Below, in pieces: positions 26,622 through 37,741 of a stretch of 64,000 nucleotides of DNA. Source of the DNA: Oscillospiraceae bacterium (lineage in GTDB: Bacteria > Bacillota > Clostridia > Oscillospirales > Oscillospiraceae). Each line of letters opens with the position of its first letter. Position 1 is the first letter of the stretch. A program made the translations under genes and the position numbers. The stretch spans positions 1 through 64,000 of the forward strand of contig WRAO01000013.1 of NCBI GenBank assembly GCA_009780175.1. Reading direction: 5' to 3'. Below the pieces are notes generated by a model. The model had not been told where the DNA came from. It saw only the letters and a list, made by a program, of their open reading frames with translations, and did no database searches.

Positions 26622-27865
26622 CAGCGAAACACTCTCCCATCATAGAGCTCCCTCGCCCGCACGATGATGCTGTTGCCCTCTCGAAGCGCCGCCGCTTCCG
26701 TCGTCCGCGTCAAATCGGGGCGCACGAGAAAGAAATCTTCCCCTTCGTAAACGATCTGCACAAACTTCCGCTCCGCGTTGCCTAGCGTGAGCGTAAACAC
26801 ATAGATCGGTCGCGCACCGTAAGCATTCGGCGCCCCAAAATGCAAGGCCTCCCGCGGCACACGGATCCCAGAATACGTCTGGAAGACAATCCTAGCCTCC
26901 GCCTGCCTCAAACCAAGCGTCTCCGCCATCGCCGTATTAGCGGCAAACACCGCCACGCGATACCCGTCCTCATAAGGCCCCACCGAGTGGACCCGCATCG
27001 GGATATCCAATCCCGGCAATCCCGAAAACCGCACGATAACCCGGTTCGGAACAGGACCCACCAGCCGATCCGCAAGCTGCTCCACTTCCGATTCCGGGAT
27101 AAGCGCAACATAGTACCAAGTCGTACCGCTCACAAGCTTCCCAGCACCCGCCATCAAGCCCGTACCGCGCCGCTCTAAGAGTTCCTGCACCACCTGCACG
27201 TCAAACCGATGCAAATCATCCGGACGCAAATATTCATACCCATCCAGCCGTACACTGAAAAGACCAGACTGATTGGCAAAAATCGGCGTCACATTCGCGG
27301 CAGAGGCCGCGCCCTGTAACCCCGCAAGTTCCGCCCCAAGCATCTCAATTCGTTGCACAAGCCCCTCGCGGTCACTCGCCATCGCCAAAGACCGAAGCGC
27401 AACCGTCTGATCCTCAAGCTGTTCCAGATTCCCCATGCGCGTAGCATAGCCCAACTCCCGGATCTGCTCCCGCACCTCCGCCTCTTGCAGCGCCACTTGA
27501 TGCGCGCCGCCGTCTGTAGCAAGCAGCACCTCCAAGTGGGCAATCTCCCGCTCCAATTGTCCGCGCCGAATATCCCGATCGCGGTCCGCCACTGTCGCAT
27601 AAGCCACCATATACGCCATCCCGACAGAAACCCGCTCTCCCTCCCGAACCAGGCTCGACACCACCGGATGCGAAACAGTAATCACCGTCTCATCCCGGAT
27701 AATAATGCCCGACGCAAAAAAACCCTCCTCCGTCTGCACGACGATCGCCGGGGCTGTCAGCAGCGGATTGCGCATCGACTGCACAAGAGATACCCCAAAA
27801 TAGGCCACCAAAAATCCGCAGAGGAGAATGGATATGAACTTTGTCACAGCGTTAGTCCGTTTCAT
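26621..27865 (-). CDS. HlyD-like membrane-anchored adaptor protein
   Basis: About 414 residues: a short cytoplasmic N-terminus, one membrane helix (FISILLCGFLVAYFGVSLV), then an extracytoplasmic domain with a lipoyl-like half-motif (VSHPVVSSLVREGERVSVG), a coiled-coil hairpin and beta-rich distal part. This layout is that of HlyD-type adaptors, but no ABC partner is adjacent. The family recurs beside ylmE-sepF in Clostridia, so a role in envelope or division is plausible. The ATG at 27865 is preferred over one eight codons earlier. Confidence 0.75.
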   Translation of the reverse strand: MKRTNAVTKFISILLCGFLVAYFGVSLVQSMRNPLLTAPAIVVQTEEGFFASGIIIRDETVITVSHPVVSSLVREGERVSVGMAYMVAYATVADRDRDIRRGQLEREIAHLEVLLATDGGAHQVALQEAEVREQIRELGYATRMGNLEQLEDQTVALRSLAMASDREGLVQRIEMLGAELAGLQGAASAANVTPIFANQSGLFSVRLDGYEYLRPDDLHRFDVQVVQELLERRGTGLMAGAGKLVSGTTWYYVALIPESEVEQLADRLVGPVPNRVIVRFSGLPGLDIPMRVHSVGPYEDGYRVAVFAANTAMAETLGLRQAEARIVFQTYSGIRVPREALHFGAPNAYGARPIYVFTLTLGNAERKFVQIVYEGEDFFLVRPDLTRTTEAAALREGNSIIVRARELYDGRVFR

Positions 27866-27912
27866 GCATTTCGTCCTTTGTGGGCGCACGCGTTGCGCGT
27901 CCGCTTATCCCC

Positions 27913-27941
27913 TCCGCGGACGGCCAATAGCCGCCCCTACA
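27913..27941 (-). repeat. R4 repeat carrying the hfq stop codon
   Basis: On the minus strand CTGTAGGGGCGGCTATTGGCCGTCC begins within the last hfq codon and supplies its TAG stop (27939-27937). The arms GGGCGGC/GCCGTCC pair with one wobble. Confidence 0.65.
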
Positions 27942-28158
27942 GGGCAAAATCAACCGCCTTCGCAGGCACAATGGTGGAGATGGCATGTTTATAAATGAGT
28001 TGCTGCTTCCCTTCCGAATCGAGCACAACGGTAAAATTATCAAAGCCCGTAACAAGACCTTTGAGTTGGAATCCGTTCACAAGAAAAACCGTCACCGGGC
28101 TCTTCATCTTGCGCACCTGATTGAGGAAAACCTCTTGTAAATTCACCGCTTTTTGCAT
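27937..28158 (-). CDS. hfq: RNA chaperone Hfq
   Basis: A 73-residue Sm-like protein forming hexameric rings that pair small RNAs with mRNAs. Sm1 is visible as [21 protein letters not shown] and the Sm2 motif as YKHAIST, where YKH binds RNA. It follows miaA, the classical miaA-hfq order, with a 241-bp gap containing other structures. The TAG stop comes from an R4 repeat. Confidence 0.95.
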   Translation of the reverse strand: MQKAVNLQEVFLNQVRKMKSPVTVFLVNGFQLKGLVTGFDNFTVVLDSEGKQQLIYKHAISTIVPAKAVDFAL

Positions 28159-28239
28159 GTCTTGCCGCCCTTTCTGCTCCCCAGCATAAAAAGCGGCGTC
28201 TAGTAAAGTTTAGTTTACCATAATTATCCGCTTATGTCT

Positions 28240-28390
28240 ACTGTAATATCAAGTTTTACGCCGGGAGTCCGGCATCCAAGCGTTTTTCCGCAGGTAACCC
28301 CTTGATACAAGCACGGCTTTACCGTGCCGTCGTAGATCAAAATTGAGGGGCCCCCACGAGGCAAACCCCCGTGGGGAGCCACTGTAATAT
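28240..28390. repeat. structured segment flanked by a 10-bp direct repeat (miaA-hfq gap)
   Basis: ACTGTAATAT occurs at 28240-28249 and 28381-28390. The 131 bp between contain several hairpins (GCACGG/CCGTGC and CCCCCACG/CGTGGGG among them). The second repeat also pairs with ATATTACA at 28402-28409, inside the miaA 3' end. It could be a small inserted element with a target duplication, or two related regulatory stems. Confidence 0.4.
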
Positions 28391-28399
28391 AAATCCTCA

Positions 28400-29395
28400 T
28401 CATATTACACCGACTTCGCGGCAAAACTCTGTCGAACTGTGAGCCGCGGCCTCCAAGTCCGGCTCTTTGTCCCAAATAATCCAACGCACCGTCTCATCTC
28501 GGCCAATCCAGCTCAGTTGCCGCTTCGCATACCGGCGGCTCTCCTGCTTGATGCGCGCAACAGCCTCTTCCGCCGAGAGCTCCCCCTTCACCGCCCAGAG
28601 CATCTCCTTATACCCAATCGCCTGCATCGCCGTGCTCCCAGCCGAAAGCCCGCTCTGGATCAACCGCTCCACCTCCGCCTGTAAGCCCGCCGCCACCATC
28701 CCATCCACCCGGCAGTCGATCCGGCGATACAAATCCGCCCGATCCCGCGCCGTGATAGCGATTTTCACCGCCGCATAGCGCGGCGGAATCCGCTTCGTCG
28801 CCTCATTGTGCGCCGTCATCGTCTGCCCCGTAAGCCGATAGACCTCAAGCGCCCGCAAAACCCGCTTCCGATCATTCGGATGCAGCCGCCCCGCCGTCTC
28901 AGGATCAATCGCTTGCAATTCCTGCCAACAAGCCTCAGCATCGTAGGAGACGCTGCCCGCAACGCCTCGCCCTTGTAGAGGCGCAATGTCCTCCGCAGGG
29001 GCGAACTGCGTTCGCCCGCCGTCCTCCATCCCACTCCCCACCCGCTGCGGCGCAAACTCCCGCCCAGACAACAGCGAATCAATATATAACCCCGTCCCAC
29101 CAACCAAAATCGGCACCTTACCCCGCGCCAAAATATCATCCACACACCGGCTGGCCTCTTCCACATACCGTGCCACACTATAAGCCTCGTCCGGCTCCGC
29201 AACATCAATCATATGATGCGGCACCCCACCCATCTCTAGGGCACCGGGCTTCGCCGTCCCAATATCCATCCCGCGATAAATCTGCATCGAATCCGCCGAG
29301 ACGACCTCCCCGCCGATTGCCTGCGCCAACCGCACCCCCAGCCCCGTCTTTCCCGCCGCCGTAGGCCCGGTAATCACCACTACCTGCGCCGCCAT
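28400..29395 (-). CDS. miaA: tRNA dimethylallyltransferase with a repeat-derived insertion
   Basis: A 331-residue enzyme adding dimethylallyl to A37 of tRNAs reading UNN codons, supplying the substrate of MiaB (encoded at 41650). Motifs: P-loop GPTAAGKTGL, SADSMQIYRGMDIGTAKP, HHMIDV, VGGTGLYIDSLLSG, and HPNDRKRVLRALE. Near residues 118-150, where relatives have a short helical region, the protein reads GGRTQFAPAEDIAPLQGRG. This is encoded by a palindrome (GGGCGAAC/GTTCGCCC, 28999-29017) and neighbouring R4-like sequence, so a mobile repeat seems to have been absorbed in frame. Starts 3 bp after mutL. Confidence 0.95.
   Translation of the reverse strand: MAAQVVVITGPTAAGKTGLGVRLAQAIGGEVVSADSMQIYRGMDIGTAKPGALEMGGVPHHMIDVAEPDEAYSVARYVEEASRCVDDILARGKVPILVGGTGLYIDSLLSGREFAPQRVGSGMEDGGRTQFAPAEDIAPLQGRGVAGSVSYDAEACWQELQAIDPETAGRLHPNDRKRVLRALEVYRLTGQTMTAHNEATKRIPPRYAAVKIAITARDRADLYRRIDCRVDGMVAAGLQAEVERLIQSGLSAGSTAMQAIGYKEMLWAVKGELSAEEAVARIKQESRRYAKRQLSWIGRDETVRWIIWDKEPDLEAAAHSSTEFCREVGVI
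28999..29017. repeat. in-frame palindromic repeat inside miaA
   Basis: GGGCGAAC-TGC-GTTCGCCC, a perfect 8-bp palindrome read as part of the miaA frame. A further R4-like head, TGTAGAGGCGCAATG, lies at about 28974-28988. Near-identical palindromes occur in mutL. Confidence 0.75.
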
Positions 29396-29398
29396 AGA

Positions 29399-31432
29399 CT
29401 ACCCCCGCCTCACTTGCTTGTCCAACTGCGACCGGGACAAACTGAGCGACACCGGCCGCCCATGCGGACAATACTGCGCCTCGCCAGACAACACACGCGC
29501 AGCCAATTCTTCAAGTTCCGCCAGATCACTCCGCCGCCCCGCCATAATCGCCGCCTTACAAGCCATCGTGTGCAGCACCTCGTCCCAAACGCCGGACGGA
29601 TCCGGCGTCCGCCCCAAACTAAGCCCCTCAGCCAACTCCGCCAAAAAGCCAGCCATATCGTCCAAATCAATCTCCCCCGGCACCTGCCGCACAGCCACCG
29701 TCCCCGGCCCCATCTGGTCAAGTTCAAACCCAAAATGCTCCAACAGCGCCCCTTGCTCGGTCAGGGTAACGGTGAGTTCCGGCCCAAGGTCAACCAAAAT
29801 CGGCGCAAGCAAGGTCTGCGGCATAGCCATATAACTCTCAGCTTTCAACCGATCAAACAAAATCCGCTCATGCGCGGCGTGCTTGTCGATAAACAGCAAC
29901 TCATCTCCCTGCTCAACAAGAATGTAAGTCCCCAGCGCCTCCCCAATCACGCGATGAGGCATCTCCACTATGTAGGGCGCAACATCCTCATCGCTCCGCT
30001 CCGCACCAATGGGAACCCCAGCCTCCACGGGTGCGTGCGGGAACTCCGTTGCATCCGCCATATTGGGGCAAACTATGTTCGTATCGTCGCACGCCTCTTT
30101 TTCAAACACATGGTTCGCATCCGCCGCGCAGGGGCGAACTGTGTTCACCCGCTGTGCATCCCCCGATGACTCCTGTGGTAGTGTCGGACGAACACAGTTC
30201 GTCCCTGTAGGCGTCTCCGGCAACAAAACGTGCGTTTGCTGAATCGCCGCAACACTATCCCGCAATCCACCATCACGCGCCCGCAAAGGCTGCGGATAAC
30301 TTCCCATATCCTGCCGAAACAACGGCGGCGACACCGGCGCCTCCGCCTTCGTCGCAGACGGCGCAGCAATCGGCGTCACAACCGCCCCGCCCAGCACCCT
30401 CTGCGTATCCTTCGACAGCGCGATCTCCGGCATATACCGGCTCTGCTCCAAAGCGTGTAGCACAGCGTAATATACCCCGTCAAACACCCGCTTCTCGTCA
30501 ACAAACTTGACCTCCGTCTTCGCCGGATGCACATTCACATCCACCGTCCCAAGCCCAAGCGTGAGATAGAGCACCGCCCCCGGAAATTTCCCGCTAAACT
30601 GCACATTCTTATAAGCCTGTTCCAACGCCGCCTGCAACAGCTTCGACCGCACCAAGCGGCCATTCACATAAAACCACTGATGCCCCCGGCTCCCTCTCGC
30701 ATGGGCCGGCGCGGTCACAAACCCCGCAACCTCTACATGGTCCCCCTGCCCGTCCACCTCGACCAGCCCCACAGCAAACTCACGCCCCAAAAGCGTATAA
30801 ATCGCCGACCGCACACTCCCGTCCCCCGGCGTATGATACTCCTCTTTCCCATCCCGGATATACCGAAAACTAACCGCCGGATGCGAAAGCGCCACACTCA
30901 CCAGCATCGCCGTAATCGCCGCCGCCTCCGCCCTGTCCGTCTTCATAAACTTCAGCCGCGCCGGCGTGTTGAAAAACAAATCTCTCACAATCATCGTCGT
31001 CCCCACCGGACACCCCGCCGGACGAACATCCAACACCTGTCCACCCTCCACGGTAACAGCAGTCCCCTCCTCTGTCCCTTCGGCCCGAGTAAGCAGATCA
31101 ATCCGGCTCACAGCCGAAATCGCCGCAAGCGCCTCCCCGCGAAACCCAAGTGTCCCGATAGCTTCCAGATCGCGTCCCGTGCGAAGCTTACTGGTCGCAT
31201 ACCGCAGAAAGGCCATGGAAGCATCCTCCGCCCCCATCCCCTTCCCATTATCCGTCACGCGGATATAAGTCATCCCCCCGCCTTGTATCTCCAAGGTGAT
31301 CGCCGTAGCCCCCGCGTCAAGCGCGTTCTCGATCAGTTCCTTCACCACGCTGGCGGGCCGTTCCACCACCTCCCCCGCGGCGATCATGTCAGCCACATGG
31401 GGGTCTAGTTGTTTGATAATCGCGATTGCCAT
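29399..31432 (-). CDS. mutL: DNA mismatch repair protein MutL with repeat-derived linker
   Basis: A 677-residue mismatch-repair protein. The N-terminal GHKL ATPase shows ELIENALDAGA, DNGKGM and GFRGEALAAI. The C-terminal domain carries DKHAAHERILFD, close to the MutL endonuclease motif, and the zinc-site CPHGRP, so nicking activity is likely. Between them, residues about 409-455 contain three related peptides (TGTNCVRP, RVNTVRP, DTNIVCPN) encoded by palindromic repeats at 30064-30083, 30132-30150 and 30186-30204. The linker is naturally variable, which would allow such insertions. mutS lies about 12 kb away rather than adjacent. Confidence 0.95.
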   Translation of the reverse strand: MAIAIIKQLDPHVADMIAAGEVVERPASVVKELIENALDAGATAITLEIQGGGMTYIRVTDNGKGMGAEDASMAFLRYATSKLRTGRDLEAIGTLGFRGEALAAISAVSRIDLLTRAEGTEEGTAVTVEGGQVLDVRPAGCPVGTTMIVRDLFFNTPARLKFMKTDRAEAAAITAMLVSVALSHPAVSFRYIRDGKEEYHTPGDGSVRSAIYTLLGREFAVGLVEVDGQGDHVEVAGFVTAPAHARGSRGHQWFYVNGRLVRSKLLQAALEQAYKNVQFSGKFPGAVLYLTLGLGTVDVNVHPAKTEVKFVDEKRVFDGVYYAVLHALEQSRYMPEIALSKDTQRVLGGAVVTPIAAPSATKAEAPVSPPLFRQDMGSYPQPLRARDGGLRDSVAAIQQTHVLLPETPTGTNCVRPTLPQESSGDAQRVNTVRPCAADANHVFEKEACDDTNIVCPNMADATEFPHAPVEAGVPIGAERSDEDVAPYIVEMPHRVIGEALGTYILVEQGDELLFIDKHAAHERILFDRLKAESYMAMPQTLLAPILVDLGPELTVTLTEQGALLEHFGFELDQMGPGTVAVRQVPGEIDLDDMAGFLAELAEGLSLGRTPDPSGVWDEVLHTMACKAAIMAGRRSDLAELEELAARVLSGEAQYCPHGRPVSLSLSRSQLDKQVRRG
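30064..30204. repeat. three in-frame palindromic repeats inside mutL
   Basis: GGACGAAC-ACA-GTTCGTCC at 30186-30204 is perfect; 30132-30150 (GGGCGAAC...GTTCACCC) has one mismatch; 30064-30083 is more decayed. They are related to the miaA copy and to the R4 palindromes. Confidence 0.75.
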
Positions 31433-31465
31433 AGTTGTCGGTTCCTTCTTTTTGTCATAATAAAT

Positions 31466-31552
31466 CTATTTTATAAGCCTGCGGCTCGCTACGCTGAGGC
31501 GACATACTTTTTTGCATTACGCAAAAATATGCAAAAAAACATGCTCTGCAAA
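31466..31552 (+). repeat. R2 dispersed repeat, head fragment (copy 3)
   Basis: It shares TATAAGCCTGCGGCTCGCT, GCTGAGGCGACATACTTTTT and the run-on ATGCAAAAAA with 61128-61210, then diverges. The CATACTTTTTTG stem is imperfect here. Confidence 0.65.
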
Positions 31553-31706
31553 AGGTGGTTCTAAATACAAAGCCACTACTAACAGCAAAGCAAGTGGCTC
31601 ATTTGCAGTGATTCCAATGCTTTGCGAGGGGCTGGTGATAGCGGAGCCCCGCAAGACGATACACCGGAATTTTATCATATTGCGCCTACTCTTTCAAGAC
31701 ACAGAA

Positions 31707-31737
31707 CGAATACCGTCGCCAAATGCGACGGTATTCG
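31707..31737. other. perfect 13-bp hairpin of unknown role
   Basis: CGAATACCGTCGC pairs with GCGACGGTATTCG around CAAAT. There is no U tract on either side, so a standard intrinsic terminator is unlikely. It might mark a small RNA or a site for a DNA-binding protein. Confidence 0.4.
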
Positions 31738-32219
31738 TCATTCCGTTTCACTTTCTTTTTCCTCCCCCTATGTTTGCCTACATTGAACGCGTCTAGAGCA
31801 AGCTGGTCTGTGCCGTTCAGCGGGTTGCAAATAGTGGTGTCGCCGTTGGAATGGCTTCGCCTTCTATGAACATTCGCTTTAGACTGTTTTCGACGCAAAG
31901 AATCTCGTCTTTGCGCTCCCGGCGTTCTCTGTCTTCGTCCAAGCCTATTACCACGTTTGCAAAAATATTTTTTCGGCACTTCGAAAAAGCAGTTCTGAAA
32001 TCGACACTATTTGACCATATGTATGAGGGTTTATCACGAGGGAGAAAAGCGGTCAACGCTGCTGTTTAACTACAAAAGGAAATGTATGATTAAGCTGTCT
32101 CAAAACGATTGATTGAACAAAATCCAGCATTTTAGCTTTAGCTATTTTTCTTATTGCCAAAACCCAAAGTACACGTACTTTACGCTTAAAATACGCCCGC
32201 TTTGCGCTCACCTTGATCC

Positions 32220-32774
32220 TCAGCCAACTGCATCCGGCGTACATATACCGACTGATACACACAAACCATAGTTGCTGAGGTCAAGAAATTCCTTGAGTTG
32301 CTCTTCTGCAACACCTATCCCGGCCTCCGCGGCCAGCCGACGGCTTTCCATCCGAAACTCAGGTATGATCCAAACGCCCGCCTCTTTATAAGCATACTCA
32401 TTAGCATCCTCTAACGCCCGGGCATATCTACCGGTTGTTAATGCCTGCGCGAAACGCTCTGGATCTAGCAAGTCGTTTAGAGCGCTAGCGAGAACGCTAA
32501 TGTTTTCAACATCTATTTTATCTCTGTGATAAAGTTCAAATATTTTTTTGTGATAATCCACCATCGCCACACCGTTTTCGGCAGCATAAAACATACCTTG
32601 AATACACAGGTCACTATGCTTACCGTAATTATCATCAGGGCGAGGGTGTGCCTCACATGGATGCCAAAGCATTTCTATATTCGAGTACTCGGGCAATAAG
32701 TCCATTAAATTTCTAAACGCTCTATTACAGAACGGGCAAGCATAATCAAAAAAAAACAGTTCGACTTTGGTCAT
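32220..32774 (-). CDS. DsbA-family thioredoxin-fold oxidoreductase
   Basis: A 184-residue cytoplasmic protein of the DsbA/FrnE type without a signal peptide. The active-site disulfide motif is C13-P-F-C16, followed by the helical insertion and a cis-proline-like segment near GVWIIPEFRM. It probably reduces or isomerises disulfides, or transfers a sulfur adduct. It lies downstream of a CoA-disulfide-reductase-like flavoprotein, a nitroreductase, and further on KatG and superoxide reductase, which supports a thiol or oxidative-stress role. No substrate is indicated. Confidence 0.8.
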   Translation of the reverse strand: MTKVELFFFDYACPFCNRAFRNLMDLLPEYSNIEMLWHPCEAHPRPDDNYGKHSDLCIQGMFYAAENGVAMVDYHKKIFELYHRDKIDVENISVLASALNDLLDPERFAQALTTGRYARALEDANEYAYKEAGVWIIPEFRMESRRLAAEAGIGVAEEQLKEFLDLSNYGLCVSVGICTPDAVG

Positions 32775-32821
32775 ATAGCATTACACGCTCCTCTTTGCGT
32801 TTGCAGTTTTTTAGCAACAGC

Positions 32822-34153
32822 CTACTTCGCCACACTTCCAGCAATATTAAGCGCATCCCACGCTTTGGAAAAGGGCGGCGCATAGCATAAATCTAGCTGG
32901 GCAAGTTCCCCTGTGGTCATTTTATTGTAAATACAGGCGGCAAGAGTGTTCACTCTAAGCACGGCACCTTTTTTCCCAGCGATCTCGCCGCCAAGAATTA
33001 CTTTTGATTCCGCGTCATAAATAAGCTTAATAAAAATGTCTTCCTGTCCCGGATAATAGCCTGATTGGTTTGTATCATGGATAAAAGCAGTAGCATATTT
33101 AAGCCTCATAGAGTTCGCCTGGGTTTCTGTAATCCCGGTACGCCCCGCTTCCATGTCCATTACTTGTATGCACATAGAATCAAGAGAGCCCATAAAGCGA
33201 ATATTCCCGCCAGCCATGTTCTCACCGACAATGCGCCCTAATTTATTGGCAACCGTAGCTAAAGGGGAGTAGCTGTGGCCGTCTTTGACAACATTGTATA
33301 TGCTTGCACAATCTCCCGCGGCGTAAACATCATCCACACTTGTTTGGCCGTGTCTGTCTACCAAAATCATTCCTTTCTCCATTTCGATACCGGTGTTCTC
33401 CAAAAATGCTGTATTAGGTGACGATCCGATAGAATGAATGATTAGATCCGCTCTATAAGAGCCTTTATCGGTAACGACTCTTTTGGCATCGGCAGTTCCG
33501 GTTATTTCTAACGCTTCTTCGCCAAGTCTTACCGTTACAGAATGTTTTCGCAACTCTTCTTCTAAAAGCAATATAATCTCGCCGCTAAAATAACGGCTTA
33601 AAATTCTATCCTGTTTCATAATAAGCGTTACATGTTTGCCAAGATGGCGTGCGGCGTGTACCGCCTCTATTCCGATTGGCCCCGCACCGATTATCACAAT
33701 ATCTTTTATATCCTCGGCAAGCAGAAGCGAATTGATTGCAAGACCATCTCCCATACTTCTCAATGCAAAAATATTGCCCAAATCCATACCCGGGATAACA
33801 GGTGTTTTCCCCACCGCCCCGGTCGCAATCATCAATTTATCATAAGCATCTGTGAATTCCTCGCCGGTTTGCAAGTTCTTTACCGTGACAATTTTGTTCC
33901 CTGCGTCAACTGCCTTTACTTCGTGTAAGGTTTTCACACGAACACCTACTTTTTCCATATCCTCCACGGTTTTGGCGAGCATCATTGTCGCATCCTTGAA
34001 AAAGCCTCCGGCAAAATAGGGAAGTCCGCAAGCGCCGAAGGAGATATACCGCGATTTCTCATAAACAGCTATATCAAGCGAGGGGTCTACTCTATTTGCT
34101 TTGGCAGCGGCGCTCATTCCGGCGGCGCTCCCTCCGATAATGATGATTTTCAT
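32822..34153 (-). CDS. CoA-disulfide reductase / NADH oxidase-like flavoprotein
   Basis: About 443 residues. The FAD motif is IIIIGGSAAGMSAA, the redox cysteine is C42 in SFGACGLPY, the NAD(P)H motif is IIGAGPIGIEA, and the second FAD motif is VDDVYAAGDCA. A single active-site cysteine places it with CoA-disulfide reductase, NADH oxidase and NADH peroxidase rather than dithiol reductases. Assigning one of these from sequence alone is unsafe. The ATG at 34153 follows AAGGAGGGG. It begins 13 bp after the nitroreductase stop and lies in the redox cluster. Confidence 0.85.
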   Translation of the reverse strand: MKIIIIGGSAAGMSAAAKANRVDPSLDIAVYEKSRYISFGACGLPYFAGGFFKDATMMLAKTVEDMEKVGVRVKTLHEVKAVDAGNKIVTVKNLQTGEEFTDAYDKLMIATGAVGKTPVIPGMDLGNIFALRSMGDGLAINSLLLAEDIKDIVIIGAGPIGIEAVHAARHLGKHVTLIMKQDRILSRYFSGEIILLLEEELRKHSVTVRLGEEALEITGTADAKRVVTDKGSYRADLIIHSIGSSPNTAFLENTGIEMEKGMILVDRHGQTSVDDVYAAGDCASIYNVVKDGHSYSPLATVANKLGRIVGENMAGGNIRFMGSLDSMCIQVMDMEAGRTGITETQANSMRLKYATAFIHDTNQSGYYPGQEDIFIKLIYDAESKVILGGEIAGKKGAVLRVNTLAACIYNKMTTGELAQLDLCYAPPFSKAWDALNIAGSVAK

Positions 34154-34166
34154 AAAGTTCCCCTCC

Positions 34167-34766
34167 TTAATAATATACGGAAAACCTTTCCTCAATAGGA
34201 AGCACGCTTTTTTCCTCCGGATGTGCGGTCGGGATACCAAACGGCATCTGAGCGATCAGTCTCCAGCTATCCGAAATCCTCCAAACTTCTTTTACAGCCT
34301 GATCGATCAAAGGGTTGTAATGTTGCAAAGAGGCGCCAAAGCCCTCAACTTGCAAAGAGGTCCAGATCATATATTGTAACATGCCATTTGACTGTTGCGC
34401 CCAAGCAGGGAACTGATCGGCATAAAGCGGAAAGCTTTCCTGTAAGCCTTTCACAATTGTTTCATCATCAAAATATAGAACCGTTCCATACCCGCCTGCA
34501 AATGAGTTAATTTTATTTTCTGTTTGCGCCCACTTCTCTGGCTTTACGATTTTCACCAGCGCTTCTTTGGTCAAGTCCCAAAGTTTTTGGTGATGCTTTT
34601 CCAGCAACAATATAACCCTTGCGCTTTGGGAATTAAACGCTGAGGGCACGTGTAAAATCGCATCCTCAATCACTTCAGAAATGCGCTTATCCGAAACTTT
34701 GGCCTCGGAACTGATTTTATAAAACGAACGCCTTTCTTTGATCGCCGCATAAAAATCCTTTGACAT
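34167..34766 (-). CDS. nitroreductase-family protein
   Basis: A roughly 199-residue FMN-binding nitroreductase-like protein. RRSFYKISSEAKVSDKRI is the N-terminal FMN-binding region, HVPSAFNSQSARVILL the second conserved block, and MPFGIPTAHPEEKSVLPIEERF the C-terminal one. Members reduce quinones, nitro groups or flavins. The ATG at 34766 lies 11 nt from GGAG; a TTG at 34772 with 5-nt spacing is an alternative. It directly precedes the CoA-disulfide-reductase-like gene, suggesting co-expression. Confidence 0.85.
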   Translation of the reverse strand: MSKDFYAAIKERRSFYKISSEAKVSDKRISEVIEDAILHVPSAFNSQSARVILLLEKHHQKLWDLTKEALVKIVKPEKWAQTENKINSFAGGYGTVLYFDDETIVKGLQESFPLYADQFPAWAQQSNGMLQYMIWTSLQVEGFGASLQHYNPLIDQAVKEVWRISDSWRLIAQMPFGIPTAHPEEKSVLPIEERFSVYY

Positions 34767-34807
34767 AACCAATCACGCTCCTCTTGAAAATAGGAACCCA
34801 TCACACA

Positions 34808-35245
34808 CTAGCGAAGTGTCTCAACCTTAAATCCGAAATACAGGACATGGCATAGCCATACCACCGCCAGCGCAATCCGCGCAAAAATTGGGGCGGATAG
34901 TAAGATCATCATCGTGAAACTAAGGCCCATAAAGAAGGTGATGGCTGCAAAAAGGACCAACTTGGTTTTTAGGGTCATGCCCCGCTTTTGAGCAAAGCTC
35001 TCCAAATTTTTGCGATAAAATCGTGTAGAGAGAAACCACATATGCAGCCTGCGAGAACTCTTGCCGAAACAAATAGCGGCCAATAAAACTAGAGGAGTTG
35101 TAGGTAAAAAGGGCAGCACTGCGCCAAGGGCGCCCAAAGCCAAAGACAGCATACCAACGGCGACATACAGAACCCGCCCTAGTCCTCGGATGGGATGTTC
35201 TGTCTGGATTTCAGACTTACTTTGATTGGGTATATCTAGTTTCAC
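34808..35245 (-). CDS. DUF454 (YbaN-like) small membrane protein
   Basis: About 145 residues from a GTG at 35245 (GGAG 7 nt upstream). The signature GMLSLALGALGAVLPFLPTTPLVLLAA identifies the DUF454/YbaN family, with three to four membrane helices. The function is unknown, though members often accompany redox or heme genes. It lies between katG and the nitroreductase. Confidence 0.75.
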   Translation of the reverse strand: MKLDIPNQSKSEIQTEHPIRGLGRVLYVAVGMLSLALGALGAVLPFLPTTPLVLLAAICFGKSSRRLHMWFLSTRFYRKNLESFAQKRGMTLKTKLVLFAAITFFMGLSFTMMILLSAPIFARIALAVVWLCHVLYFGFKVETLR

Positions 35246-35319
35246 TGCATATCTCCGATCCGGACAGTATTGCAAGGGCGCGGCAGGCATTGCCGGCCAC
35301 GCCCCGTACGCTATACGCT

Positions 35320-37587
<2,268 letters not shown>

Positions 37588-37741
37588 TTAGATTGTCTGC
37601 TCAGGAAAGGGATTTACAAAAACTCTTGCTCCCATTTGAATGTTTCATGGATATTTGCAAACGAAGTAGGAGGCGGCTCTATGGTCACAAAGCTTGGTGC
37701 GGCACCTCTGTAATGTCTCATTTAACATTAAGATATTCCCC

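Larger units (their letters stand above)
31433..32219. other. 787-bp region without a recognisable gene
   Basis: This holds an R2 head (31466-31552), a perfect 13-bp hairpin (31707-31737) and short frames on both strands (for example minus 31817-32056, about 79 codons) that I cannot match to a family. The AT-rich end, about 32086-32215, contains an AAAGTAC/GTACTTT dyad. It looks like decayed inserted DNA, separating the mutL operon from the redox cluster. Confidence 0.5.

Noticed and set aside
31686-32056. Recombinase or transposase fragments on the minus strand
   Set aside because: Short frames exist but none shows a recognisable catalytic motif, so I report the stretch only as a region without a recognisable gene.
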